From: Hydractinia symbiolongicarpus
Taxonomy: Eukaryota > Cnidaria > Hydrozoa > Anthoathecata > Hydractiniidae
Length of the DNA: 64,000 nt
Direction of reading: 5' to 3'
NCBI RefSeq assembly: GCF_029227915.1
Contig: NC_079876.1
Coordinates: 16,494,001-16,558,000, forward strand
Position 1 is the stretch's first letter. Every line of letters begins with the position of its first letter. The notes below the pieces were generated by a model, which saw only the letters and a program-made list of their open reading frames with translations, did no database searches and was not told the DNA's origin. Shown piece by piece: positions 23,801 through 36,800 of the stretch. A program made the translations under genes and the position numbers.

Positions 23801-26800
23801 TTATTCATTGGCCAATTGCTTGGCAACCTGGAAATGTTGTCTTTCCTAGAGATGAATCTGGAGCATTGATATACTCCGACATTCATTACAAAGAAACATG
23901 GCCAGAAATGGAAAAAGCAGTAGATGATGGCTTAGTTCGCAGTATTGGTACGTTTACATTTATAACACACTTTACCTGTATTTCTAAAAAAGTTGTTGTA
24001 GCATTTTTGCCTTCCAAATTGTAATGTAACAAAAAATAAACATTTGAGAGAATTAAATGGATTATTTTTAATATCACATATTTTATGTGTATTTTGGGAC
24101 CTACTTGAAACTTCCATAGCTTCTAGGGTGTTGGAAACATGGTTTAAATAAACACTTGGAGTGTAAAAAAAGTAACATGTTTGAATTACACTTTTTGACA
24201 TAACCTATTTTTAACCATAACCTATTTTTATCACAAATTTCTCACAAATAAGTTAGCTAACGACTATGTATTGTTGTTAAACCAAATCCTGTCCTGTTGA
24301 AATAATAGCGTTGTCGGAAAAGTTGTAACGTTTTTAGTGGTTGATAATAATTTATCAGATTTCTATATAAGCACTTTTGTTGCAATGGCACATGTGTAAA
24401 GTGCCAGTTGCTAGAAAAGACTAGCAGAAGAAATAAGATAATTGGGTTATTGTCAATCAAATGCAAAAAGAAAAATTGCAGAGAAAGAGAAAGCTTGACC
24501 TCTTTAATTTTTCCTTTTAGAAATATAAATCGAAACTAAAAATATTTAAGTTGTGAACTTTTGTTATATGGAATATGAATAAATAATGTTCAGGTTAACT
24601 TCTTCCTTAACCTTATGCCTAAATTACATATTTTTATCCAGGTTTTTTTTTAATTCTAATATTTTATTCACTGGCTTTAACAAATTAAAAAGAAGAAGAA
24701 AAAGAATAATTGAACATTTAATATTATTGTTTAGAAGTAACTAAAAGTAAAAAAACATTGTATCCATCACAAAATAAACATTGATGCATTATCTGATAAA
24801 AATTGCAAAACAATTTTCCATATTTTGTTTTACTTATTCATGATCTTGGAAATATCTCATTGTTTTAGCACTCAAAACATTAAGCTTTATTTATTAACAA
24901 GATCAACAATAGTGTGTGCAATTTTTGATTGCACGTTTTGTGTATAGGAAATTGATAGTAACGATTGAAGTATTTTCCAATATCTCTGAAAAAATGATTT
25001 TATTTTTAATATTTTAGTTAAATTTGTGGTGTTCTTGTAACAATTATATACCTGTCATGAAAACAACTTGTTCAACCAAATTATGTTATAAAAATGCAGC
25101 TTTTCCATTTTTTCTTTCGAATGATAGAACATACCAAATGAATAATCATATTTTTGTGATGTGTATGGTAAAACATCTGAGTATCAGAAAATCATTTCAA
25201 ATGTTAATCACTGTGGACTGCATCAAAAGAAAAAGAATGTCAAGGCACATTTTTTATTAAAAAAAACAGTAATTTTTTCTGCTATTGTTGCTACTTGAAC
25301 AGGCTAGCTAATACTTTGTGGGTACCACTCATTTGCATGTCGCAAATTCATCAAATACTCCGACTTGCAATTGCTACTGCAATATCGTTTGGAGGTCTGG
25401 TGTGTTTTAGTATTTATTTGTTTTAAAAAAGCTGTGCGATTTATCTTTTTTTTTTCAATTCAATAATATATAATTGTCTCCCACATATTGGTAGGATTTC
25501 AATATTTCAATATTTTATTATCAACATGTATAATATATATAACAATTTGTTTAACTATACCACATTTAAATGTCTCTATTTTAGGATTGTCTAATTTTAA
25601 CAGTCAGCAAATTGATGAAGTTGTTAATATGGCACGAATCCAGCCAACAATGTTACAAGTTGAAGTCCATCCTTACCTTGTTCAGAATGAGCTTATTAAT
25701 CACTGCAAAAAACACAATATGTTAGGTAAGATCTAAATATAATCAACAATGGTTGCATTGTTGTTTAAAGGTCATATTAAGATCATGCCTTCTTCTGTTT
25801 TGCTTATTTTGCGATTAATAAAAGTTACAAAATAAATCACATAATAAATTAAAGTTATAGACTATTTGCGAGCATGACAACAAGTTTGCCAGCATGAAAC
25901 TCCATGTGCAAAAAATCCTAATTCATGAAGCTCTTATGTCAAATAGTAAACATACAAAAAGCCAATAAAATAAGAAACCAAGAATGAAGTTCAAAAAGAT
26001 ATTTGTTAAATTTTGTAGTATAATTTTTATTCCTTTTTAGTAACTGCTTTTAGTCCACTTGGTTCACCTGATCGACCTTGGGCCAAACCTGGAGAGCCTT
26101 TACTTTTAGAAGATCCTAAGTTGATTGAGATTGGAAAGAAATACAAGAAATCACCTGCACAAGTTTGTATTCGATATCAAGTACAGCGAGGTCTGTCTGT
26201 GATACCAAAGAGTGCACAGCCAGAAAGAATTAAGCAAAATGCAGATGTAAGTACAATTCAGTATTATATGGTGTGATTAATGTGCATCCTAAATTAAGAC
26301 CACGTTACAATAAATAAATATTTAAAAAAAATTTTGGTTTGTTATGTTTAGTTTTATTTCTTAGTTCTTTTATATCACTAAAATAACCGAACCAATATTC
26401 AGTTCTTCCTGCATGTCTTAAATATCTAAAATAAGCAGGCCAGTTAGAAACTATAAATGGCATCAGGCAACTCTTTGATTGATATTAATTAAAATTAACA
26501 TTTAGAGAGCTTTTTTCGGGCATCTGAGACCAAAAAACGTCAAAATTGGTTGTTCGCTGGAAGTCTCTTACAAAGATTCCCAACTGAGATCTAACGAACT
26601 CAGATTATATATTTGTTTTGATTTGTCAGTTGTTTTTGTCATTATCCGCAGAAACGAAAGAACTTTCAAATTAAAATTCTTTCTTGCACAGGTGTTTGAT
26701 TTTGAGCTCAGTGAAGAAGACATGAAGGTAATAGAGTCATTCAATAGACCTTGGAGAGCATGCAAGCCAATGATTGAGGTATGCTGTCAATTTCTTGTTG

Positions 26801-27141
26801 TTTTTTTTGGCCTGATTTTGTTTTGTTGTTGTTTTACCATACAGTGAAGCAACATTTCTGTAATAGAAGTCAGAAAATTATTTATTTGCAGTCATAAAAA
26901 GTAAAATGAGTTTTTCCCCTTTGTTCTCAGTTCATTTTCAGTATTTCTTAACTTTTTTGTAAATAGTTACCCTATTGTTAACCTAACGATGAAATGAGAG
27001 GGGGGGGGTGACCAAAAACCAATCACCATTACATTAAACCATTACAATTAACATTAAAGTTGTCTTTCTTTTTAGCGTGATGGTGTCATGGTTGAACGTG
27101 ATGCTCACCATTCACTTTACCCGTTTAACATCCCTTATTAA
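17870..27141 (+). CDS. Aldo-keto reductase (AKR1-like), six exons
   Basis: Predicted exons: 17870-18076, 23674-23947, 25585-25725, 26041-26246, 26692-26778 and 27076-27141. Phases join exactly and give 326 residues, the usual AKR1 size. It is expected to be a cytosolic NADPH-dependent carbonyl reductase. The (beta/alpha)8 barrel tetrad is present by motif: Asp48 and Tyr53 in [14 protein letters not shown], Lys81 in FITSKLWN, His114 in LYLIHWP. Later come [18 protein letters not shown] and the NADPH-binding SVIPKS segment. The C-terminus reads [12 protein letters not shown] chose the ATG at 17870 because family similarity starts there; an in-frame ATG at 17828 would add 14 residues. Intron 1 (5.6 kb) is large because copia element 2 sits in it. 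All visible splice sites are GT..AG. The exact substrate cannot be read from sequence. Confidence 0.93.
18166..18221. repeat. Left copy of 56-bp duplication flanking copia element 2
   Basis: Begins AAAACATTTTGATGCCACAC and runs to the LTR boundary. The same sequence occurs at 23327-23382, on the other side of the element. See the finding on the flanking duplication. Confidence 0.85.
18222..18474 (-). repeat. 3' LTR of copia element 2
   Basis: 253 bp, bounded by TG...CA. It matches the other LTR at all but one position seen. Confidence 0.9.
18723..23048 (-). pseudogene. Copia gag-pol polyprotein, three lesions
   Basis: Gag starts at ATG 23048, 16 bp from the LTR. The zinc knuckle is [14 protein letters not shown] (C-x2-C-x4-H-x4-C) and the protease-like site is [12 protein letters not shown]. 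The integrase HHCC finger (HRQFAH ... CTTC) and core ([19 protein letters not shown]) follow. The frame is stopped by TAA at 21144-21146 just after VERHN. The next frame carries the integrase C-terminal part and shifts near 20638-20646 in a run of T/A. A second shift near 19905-19915 precedes the conserved AFLQG motif of reverse transcriptase. The last frame includes [10 protein letters not shown], RNase H ([16 protein letters not shown]) and DVLKKKGE, and ends at 18723. Near-identical LTRs with three coding lesions imply that a defective copy transposed, or that these are recent mutations or sequencing errors in homopolymers. Confidence 0.9.
23064..23316 (-). repeat. 5' LTR of copia element 2
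   Basis: 253 bp. It would carry the element promoter, directed antisense to the host gene. The tRNA primer-binding site begins directly at its inner edge, at 23063 on the minus strand. Confidence 0.9.
23327..23382. repeat. Right copy of 56-bp duplication flanking copia element 2
   Basis: Identical to 18166-18221 by eye. Ten bases (AAAAAGTATC) that echo the LTR end lie between the LTR (to 23316) and this copy. Confidence 0.85.
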
Positions 27142-27872
27142 AAAAAAATGTAGTGAGATATAGATAATTTTTAAAATTGTTGTTGTAACCAAATTTTTTA
27201 CAAAGCCCATGTTAGTATAAAATTATAAAAACTTAGGATAACGTAAAAATGTTTAGCTTCGGAGAAAATTGTTGTGTTTCTTTTCTTTTCAAAGGTAGAA
27301 AGAAAAGTTTTTTATCAAGCAATGCTAAAAGATTGTGCTAACAAAAAAGCCTTTTAACTTTGTGCACTATAGCGGAAAATGCATTTGATAGGGTCAATTT
27401 TAGTGCTGCTGTTAAATTCCTCTTGCCTAACAAACCAATTTTTTTTCAAAGTGGAACCCAATGCTTTTGTTACTGTAAGTGTTTCTCTTAATGTAACATT
27501 TGATAATATGTCAGCAATATTTTGTAAGTATTTGGTATCAAATATTTTTTGTAGTATATCTGCCGTAGAAGAAGTAGAAGAAATATATCAATAAAGATAT
27601 TTTTTCTCTGATTTGTATTTTTCTATAGCTAGCATTTTTTGTTGGTTGTTTATAAATTATTAGTGGTCTGGCTATGAAAATAGTTTATCATTATTAATAA
27701 TCCTGTGTATGTTAGTCTTTATTTACTGCAAAAAAACAAATTTCTGTCATCCATCTTTAGCACAAAATCCCTTGGTTTTAGGTTCTTTCAAAATTAATAT
27801 ATATGTTAACATTAGCCGTGTTATTTAATTTAGGCAACATGTAAAATTAAATTCCAAGGTTTCTGTTAGAAA
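27142..27872. other. AKR 3' UTR and intergenic gap to HECTD3
   Basis: Holds the probable 3' UTR of the aldo-keto reductase gene up to the AATAAA at 27590 and about 280 bp that should contain the HECTD3 promoter. No CpG-rich island or clear TATA element stands out. Confidence 0.45.
27590..27595 (+). promoter_or_regulatory. Probable poly(A) signal of the AKR gene
   Basis: AATAAA about 450 bp after the stop codon, followed by a T-rich stretch (ATATTTTTTCTCTG). It fits 3'-end processing, but AATAAA is common by chance in this AT-rich DNA. Confidence 0.45.
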
Positions 27873-30800
27873 ATGAGTCCTAACAAAGCAAGGAAAAGGT
27901 TGGCTTGCATACGATGTGTATTGGATACTGTAAAAAGAATTAAATCAAACAAACCATTGCCACAAGAACTTTGCTTTGTCCCTGCTACGATTGAGTATGT
28001 GATATCGCCTGATCTAAACACAGTTAAATTTCCATTGCATTTTAATGTTTGGACAAGTCCTTCTAAAAAAGACGGGAAGTTAGTTGGACGGATAACTGTT
28101 AGTGAGAGTAAAGTTAAGGAATTTTCTTTGCTTGCATATGGGGAGGAGTTTTCGAACGATGCAGGAGACTGGATCCAAATTGAGAAGGTAAGCATCACCA
28201 AAGACCGTTTTTTTGTCATTTGAAATAGTATATTTCTCTATATTTCTCAGGAAAATTCAAAATCTAAAATCGATTTGCTGTTTGAAGCAGAGGATGGAAA
28301 TTTCTGGATCTTGCTGCAGGCAAGAGATGCTAAACCCGATAGCCCACTCACTCTCACAGCAAAGTATGACATTGCGGAGTCGCCTACCAAATCTTCTGAA
28401 TCGAAAGATGATATTTTTGGTGGTTTGCTTAGTGTGAGGCATAAGAAAGGCGATAAATCAAAAAAGAAGAAGACATGTTACAGGTCTGACATTTCCTTTG
28501 TTGTTGTTATTCTTGCATGATTCTTCTAATACTTTACCTATATAAAAATAAAATTTGCACAACCGGAAAGTGGTGCTACTACTGTGGTTACACCAAATTT
28601 ATTTTGCACAAATTTTATGCTGTGCTAAAAGGGTTTACTATAGGGTGAAACCGAATTCACAATTTTTTTAAAGCAAATTAATTTATGCTTACTCCAAACT
28701 AATAAGCCAAGATAGGCGTATTTCTCTTTAAAATTTGTAGATTCTATAACGTGTTTAGACTATACACTTTTTATATAAGAAGCTATTTTTTAAAATGTTG
28801 AGCCTGAGATTTTGTAAAAAAATTAATAACATATAAACATACGAATTATTTTGTTCTATAGGTGTATGTAATGTTTTTAGGGGATTTTGCTTATATACTT
28901 CATGTTTTAAAAACTTCAACCTTTTTTTCAACTTCAACCTCAGGTGTTTTTTTCATCCAAAAATCTGACCATATATCCAAATTATCTCACTGAAATATCT
29001 AATTTTGCAACTTTTTTGGAAGAGTACAAATAACATTTGCTGCTAAAGTGCAAAAAAAAGAAAATCCAACCTCAACTGAAATAATGAAATTGTGTGTGTG
29101 TTTATTTTCAATGAATGATCCATTAGAGTATTTTTTATATTAAAAGGACATCTTTTTGAAAATTGTGCTTTTCTTTTCTTTTCAGTCACTTTACGAAAAG
29201 CAAATTTAAAGCAGCATTTCAAATGTGATAAAAAAAATATTGTTACATTTTTAAGGGTCAATAATAATTATAACAAAGTTTTTCTTTTATAAATATCACC
29301 TTTTTTTTTTTAGTTATAGGGGATTTTTACATCTTATATATTGCTAGTTTTATTTATATTGTGTATTTTTTTAGATGGCAAAATGTGGTTGAGAATAGCT
29401 ATATGTTGCATATCCTCCCTACCTCACTTCCTCCAAATGCTGATGAAGCAGCTATCAGTCGATTATCCAATCCTCCACCCAACTGGTCCCTTGAGGCTGA
29501 TGAAGAGCTTGTGCGATTTTTAGTCGATCACTGCAAAACATATGACCAGCAAGTGGGTGGAGCGAGTAAATATGTGGAATCAGTTACTGTATCTACGGTA
29601 TTGTGTTCTTAAATCCATGGTTTTTCTGTGTGTTCGAAACTGTAAACTTTAGGAAGGGTTTCGTTATCAGATCAATGAAGGTATAATTCAAAAAAACCTT
29701 TTTCCTTTTTTTTGCAGTTTTGTTAACCCCAATGACTATTTATTTCCAATGAAGTTGTTAAAAAATAAAACGTTTGCAGGTTTGTTAAATAATGCCATGT
29801 TTATTAAATAATTCATTATGTGGTCACTGTCATTTAAGTTTCTGCAAATGTGTTTCGCAAAACAGATTTGAACAAAGAGGACATAATGTGAAGTATAAAA
29901 CTTTGCAGAAACAGTGCAGCAAAGCATTTATGATATAAAAAGACTCTATCACTACACAGGCTGTGAAGCTGCAATGGCTTTTAATGCATGCATAGCACTC
30001 AGAAATAGGGTTCACTTATATATATATATAATGTTCATGCCACGGAACTCCCACAGCTCTCTGTAGAGAATGTGCAGGCTTTCCTTAAAGAGTAAATTTT
30101 GCCAGCTCAGAACCACCTAAATTATTAGAATATTCAAAGAATATTTTTTTGGCTTCAATTAACATTTTTCCTTTTTTTAATTAATTTTTTGAACATATGA
30201 AAATGAATGTATACATACCCCGCAACAGCCATTGAGGTCCAATGTGATAACCCAAACGGATGTTTTCTCAAAAAATAGAAAAAAACACTGCTTCTTGTAT
30301 TTATTATGAGATCCTTTGTTTGGTCATAAACTAAACACCTAATACATGACCCTGTATGTTAATAATACACACCTACAACGAGGTCAATTTATTTAGGAAC
30401 AAGATTCTGCATATAATCTTCTTGATGGTGATTCTGACACTTTCTGGGAATCTGATGGAAGCCTGGGGAGACATTATATCCGTCTACAGATAGCTACTGG
30501 TGTTATCATTCAGTAAGTTGAATATGGTAAAATTTGGCTAGGCTAGTCTATCCTATACTTGTAACTTACTTTAAATATTTTTTAGTACCTAATCTGATGT
30601 TCCAATAAATATAAAAATTCGGATCAAACTGACTGGGCAATTGTTGGATATATCAGTAATTTGAGTAAAAAATGTCAGAAATATATAAATACTCTGGTAT
30701 TGAAATTATTTTTTGCCTCAAATTTTTAATATCTTAAAATGCTGGCTCTTGAGTTTTTTCTACTTTCTAAATTTTGGATTCTGGTGATCAAACATTTTCA

Positions 30801-33800
30801 AAAATTAAAATCTTGTGTGGATAGTGTCAATTGTAGAATCACTAATAATATAGGAGTTATGTTGTGCTGATCAAAACATTTAATGGAGATGGGTTTATTG
30901 AGAAATCATTGAATGAGAAAATAGTGTTAATAGAGGGGTTTAGCATTTTTTATCTTGTAGAATAAGCTTCTCTAGATGTTCAGAAATTATTTGTGAGTGA
31001 CACTAGGTTGAGCCTTTAGTATAGGGGATCTGGACCTTAAACCCTATTTTTACCAACATAAATTTATGTTCCGGCACCATGCTTAAAAAGTGCAATTTAA
31101 GTTTTACTCTGGACTGGAGCACCCAGAAGATTTTTGATTTAAACCTGTATTTGACTTATTTCAATATAAGAATTACTTTAATGTTTTCTACGGATGTTTG
31201 TAAACATTAGCATGCTAAAACCAAAATGGTGTGGTGACTATTCAGTTTGAAATTATTTTGTAAATAAGTATGTTTGCTAGCTTCTGTTTACATTGAAAGA
31301 CTTTATCGATGATATTTTAAAGTAGTAAGTATAACTAAAATATATACAGTAAAATATATGCTGGTATTTAAATTCATGCTATAGCTACAACAACGTCAGC
31401 ATTTAGTAAAGGTGTAAATTACTTTTCAGAAAATGTATTCCCCAAAATTGTTGTGTCAATGAAACCACAGGTTAAGACATTTTGATGACGTCTGAACATG
31501 TTTTGTCTTACAAATTAATTATGGGGGGAAATAATAATTGTGCTCAGTCATTGCACTCAAAATTTAGGTAGCCATGATTAAACATTAAACACTATAGTTA
31601 TAAATACTTTTTGTTGTATTGGTAGTTAAATGTATAGTTACCTAGCTGCATTAAAGCATCAAAATTAAACTTTGTTTATGAGCCTAAATTTGACTGAATA
31701 CTTTATAAATGTTCTCTTTTCAGGTAGGTAGCAAAAAACTAGAGGTTATGTTAGAAATCAGCTTAGTGAAGATAAAGGATGCATGTTTGCTAAACTAAAT
31801 AAGTCAATAGGATAGCCTTTTCAATTAAAAAAAGGTTTTTAAGGAAGAATCTTGGTATATCTTAGCTAAAAGAACAACATACAACGACTAGCCTAATATA
31901 GACATAATATAATCCACAGGTTCCCCCATGGTACGTATTCTCTTCATTGAACTTTAATTCGTTGTACATATCCCAGGCATTGCTGTTTCCTGCATTCTTA
32001 TCATAATGTAGCAATCCAACTGTCATTTTGAATACGGCTAATTCTTATATAAATTATATACATTTATATTGACTGTGAGTCTATTAAAAATTATTATGGT
32101 TTCAGGAGACTGGTGATGGGTGTTGACCAATCAGATGATAACTACATGCCAAGTAGAGTGCTGGTATACGGGACAACAACGACTGGTCAGAGCAGGATGC
32201 TAAATGAAACCCGCATCGAAAGGTGACTGCTACTTTTGTTTTAAAGTTTATTATGAAAAATATTTAAATTGATTACGCTATAATAAAGAAATGAATGTGG
32301 AAACAATGTTTAAGAAAGAAAATATGAAGAAAGAAATTTAATTTTATTGATTGCAAATTGACTTATATTTGCAAACTTTAATTCAGCATTTTTTTAAACC
32401 AGGATTTGATATTTTAAATTGATTCCACACTGTATAAAAGTTATTATTTTCTATAGTACACAAACAGGTGATGTTGCTATCTTGGAAAATGCAGCAGAAT
32501 ATTATCCTACAGTGGAAATTCGAATAAAGGAGTGCAAAGGTGTTTATTCATTTGATTTCGAGTTTTAAAATGATTTGTCGTGCTTAATTTTAATGTTAGG
32601 TAGGAGAAACACTAAACTGGTACAAGTCAGATATCAAGCTTTCCATGGTGTGTGTCAAGAATACCATGGCTTTCCATGGTGTGTGTCAAGAATACCATGG
32701 CTTTCCATGGTGTGTGTCAAGAATACCATGGCTTTTCATGGTGTGTGTCAAGAATACCATGGCTTTCCATGGTGTGTATCAAGAGTACCATGGCTTTTCA
32801 TGGTGTGTATCAAGAGTACCATGGCTTTTCATGGTGTGTGTCAAGAATACCATGGCTTTCCATGGTGTGTGTCAAGAATACCATGGCTTTCCATGGTGTG
32901 TGTCAAGAATACCATGGCTTTTCATGGTGTGTGTCAAGAATACCATGGCTTTTCATGGTGTGTATCAAGAGTACCATGGCTTTTCATGGTGTGTGTCAAG
33001 AATACCATGGCTTTCCATGGTGTGTGTCAAGAATACCATGGCTTTCCATGGTGTGTGTCAAGAATACCATGGCTTTTCATGGTGTGTGTCAAGAATACCA
33101 TGGCTTTCCATGGTGTGTGTCAAGAATACCATGGCTTTCCATGGTGTGTGTCAAGAATACCATGGCTTTCCATGGTGTGTGTCAAGAATACCATGGCTTT
33201 TCATGGTGTGTATCAAGAGTACCATGGCTTTTCATGGTGTGTATCAAGAGTACCATGGCTTTTCATGGTGTGTGTCAAGAATACCATGGCTTTCCATGGT
33301 GTGTGTCAAGAATACCATGGCTTTTCATGGTGTGTGTCAAGAATACCATGGCTTTTCATGGTGTGTGTCAAGAATACCATGGCTATCCATGGTGTGTGTC
33401 AAGAATACCATGGCTTTCCATGGTGTGTGTCAAGAATACCATGGCTTTCCATGGTGTGTGTCAAGAATACCATGGCTTTCCATGGTGTGTGTCAAGAATA
33501 CCATGGCTTTTCATGGTGTGTATCAAGAGTACCATGGCTTTTCATGGTGTGTATCAAGAGTACCATGGCTTTTCATGGTGTGTGTCAAGAATACCATGGC
33601 TTTCCATGGTGTGTGTCAAGAATACCATGGCTTTTCATGGTGTGTGTCAAGAATACCATGGCTTTCCATGGTGTGTGTCAAGAATACCATGGCTTTTCAT
33701 GGTGTGTGTCAAGAATACCATGGCTATCCATGGTGTGTGTCAAGAATACCATGGCTTTCCATGGTGTGTGTCAAGAATACCATGGCTTTCCATGGTGTGT

Positions 33801-36800
33801 GTCAAGAATACCATGGCTTTTCATGGTGTGTATCAAGAGTACCATGGCTTTTCATGGTGTGTATCAAGAGTACCATGGCTTTTCATGGTGTGTATCAAGA
33901 GTACCATGGCTTTTCATGGTGTGTATCAAGAGTACCATGGCTTTTCATGGTGTGTGTCAAGAATACCATGGCTTTCCATGGTGTGTGTCAAGAATACCAT
34001 GGCTTTCCATGGTGTGTGTCAAGAATACCATGGCTTTTCATGGTGTGTATGAAGAGTACCAGGGCTTTTCATGGTGTGTGTCAAGAATACCATGGCTTTT
34101 CATGGTGTGTATTAAGAGTACCAGGGCTTTTCATAGTGTGTATCAAGAGTACCATGGCTTTCCATGGTTTGTATCAAGAGTACCAGCCATATTAAGGGCA
34201 TAATTTTTGCTTGCTCTAAATTAATAGAGAATGGAGAAAACATTTTTTTTTTTCAAAAAATTTGCATATGTTTTCTTGAATCTCTGGTTCAGAATTTTTG
34301 CATAATTATTATCTTGAAGTTCTCTTCGATTAGTTGGTTTGAAGGAAAAAACAAAGACAATTTTTTTTTCGTGAGATTAGATTGTTTAATGTTGCCAGAA
34401 TAAGTCCAAAGTTAGCCATGTAATTAAGTGTATCATTATCCGAAAATGAATCAATTGCATGCCCTTTAAAGTGCGAGCTGAACATAAAATTCAAGTAATT
34501 GAAAAAATTTTATTTGTATTTTTAAAAACTAGTTTTTATTCTGTAGACGATGGCATTGATTGTCGAGTGCATTACATCAAAATTGCATCTTCGAAGCATA
34601 AACAAAACGGATTGAATCGAAACTCATTTGATAAGGATCTCGTCAGGTAGGTAGTTATCTCGTTTTTAGGTGAATTTCCTTAAATAAAACTGGTAGAAAC
34701 ACAATTTGGTTTTATTTAGTAATTCCTATATTCTTGTATATAAACTGTCACTCCAAAGTGCCAATTTTAAAAATTCTTTTGTTTTCTTTCACCATTTTTA
34801 ATGGTGGCTGCTTTTGTTACGTAAAACAGAATTAAAATTAAACGGTTAGATCCCGTTGGAGATTGGGCTGGTATTTTAAAAAATGTCCCCTTGCAATCTT
34901 AAGCCTGATCTTGTATATTTTGAAAGGTATTGCAGGGTTGTGGAAACAGGTTCGCCATTCCAAAAGTATTGTGTTCGACTATTTTTGTTTGAATTTAAAT
35001 ATAAGAAAAAAAGTAAGTATTTGTTTATTTAATACTCTGATTCACTATTACATTTTTATCATTAGATACCCCAAACTGGAGTCTGTTGTGGATAGAGAGC
35101 TTTTATACCGTCGTGCTCAAGCTTTGACACGCTTTATGATCCTCTTCGATAGCGTCATATTATACTTACTACCCACCTGGGGATACACAGCCGGTACGTA
35201 CTCATGTCTTGAGGCGATGCGCCAATTCTTTCCACTCTCTCGTCGAAGACAAGGACTTATTTTGAATTGCTTACGAGAGTCGGTGGGAGCTACGTCGCCC
35301 AACATGCCGAAGATATATATCAATCGTCATATTGCCGCAGAACATTTGGTCGATCCATTGGGGGACCCTGATGCAAAAAATTCCATTTTTAATCAGGTGA
35401 GTGATCGAAGTTACACTGTCATCTTTTCTGTGCCACCACAGCGGATATAACGGTACCTTTGATTTAAAGTTTAAGATTATGTCCATGCATAAATCTGGGT
35501 TACTTTAAAACATATATATATTTCCCAACCAACCTGTGTTAAATAGAGGTGCAGAGCTCTTTTTGTGTTTGTCATAAGGTATGTGCGTACCTGATGAGAT
35601 AGGAAGCTCTCCAGTCATCGAGTTTTATGTTTTTCGTTTTTAATTACTTATCTTATACGTTAATTGTTTTATACTGCTCCATTTCCGGACTATACAAAAC
35701 TAAATTTCCTTTTTTATAGTTGTATGAAGCACTACGGCCTGAGAAATGTGATGTAAAACTTGACTACAGGTGGATTTCTTTTCTACATGTTTTCGTTGTT
35801 GTTGTTGTTGTTGTTTGTTGTTGATGTTGTTGTTGTTTTCTTTTGTTGTTGTTGTTGTTGTTGTTTTTGTTATTGTTGTTGTTGCTGTTGTTTGTTGTTG
35901 TTGTTGTGGATGTCGTGGCTGGTGTTGTTGTTGTTGTTTTTATTGTCAATATTTGTATTATTTATTTGCTTTTAACCTAATTTGTTAAACTTTCATTGTT
36001 TAGATGGTCATTAAAATATGATCAGTGGTGGGAATGTAAATTCATTGGCGAGGGTATTATTGATCAAGGTATGTTGCGATTGTGTTTCACATGTCATCGA
36101 GCTCCATCGTCTCACAGGCCTCACGACGAAACATTTCTAAGTTGATTTGTAGTCACAAAAAACCAACTTTTTGAGGCGTGTAGTAAGGTCGTCTTAACTT
36201 CATACTCGACTTTGTGTTCGTAACTGTTAAGCGTTTTGTGTGTAGCAATATTTGCAAAGTTTTTTATTTTTTCACAAGGCAGCAATTTTTCAAGTTTATC
36301 CTGACAAGTAGTTATGTAGGTTCAGACAATTTGGATTTAGGTTATTTGGTTAGCTTCCAACTCTCAAAGTATGCCCTTGTTTGCCGGACGTGGATCGTTC
36401 TGTAAAGCAAACGTGTTATAAAGTGCGACTAGCGCAATATAAACGTTGTTTACCTAGTCTACGCATCTGAAAAAGTAGCACTTCCTCAGCCTACCGGCTG
36501 CGGAGAATTTTGCCAACTTTGTAAAATGGCCGAAAAGTACAATTGTCTCAATGTTTATGTGACGATGGCCTTCTAAAATCTGCAAGTAGTATCTTGGATT
36601 TAATCTTCTCGCTTAACTTTAACGTAAAGTAATCGTTAATTTATTAAGCCTTTTTTAATAGGGGGAGGATTCAGAGACAGTATTGCAGACCTTGCTGAAG
36701 AGTTGTGTCCTTCCTCACAAGATAGCTTGCAACCTTTGCCACTCCCATTCTTCGTCAGAAGTCCAAATCAGGTAATAAAAAGGGTTGTTATTGGTGTGTT

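Noticed and set aside
27866-28219. 117-codon antisense frame over HECTD3 exon 1
   Set aside because: It is a shadow of the real exon; the sense frame matches HECTD3 and is phase-consistent with the following exons.
32639-34190. CRISPR-like array
   Set aside because: There are no unique spacers; the whole 31-bp unit repeats, and the context is an animal intron.
32575-34203. Three overlapping plus-strand frames of 466-542 codons
   Set aside because: They are products of the 31-bp tandem repeat, which lacks stops in every forward frame; the array lies in a HECTD3 intron and the peptide is merely periodic.
35760-35988. Cys/Val- or Asn/Thr-rich frames
   Set aside because: They are translations of the (TTG)n microsatellite in HECTD3 intron 9.
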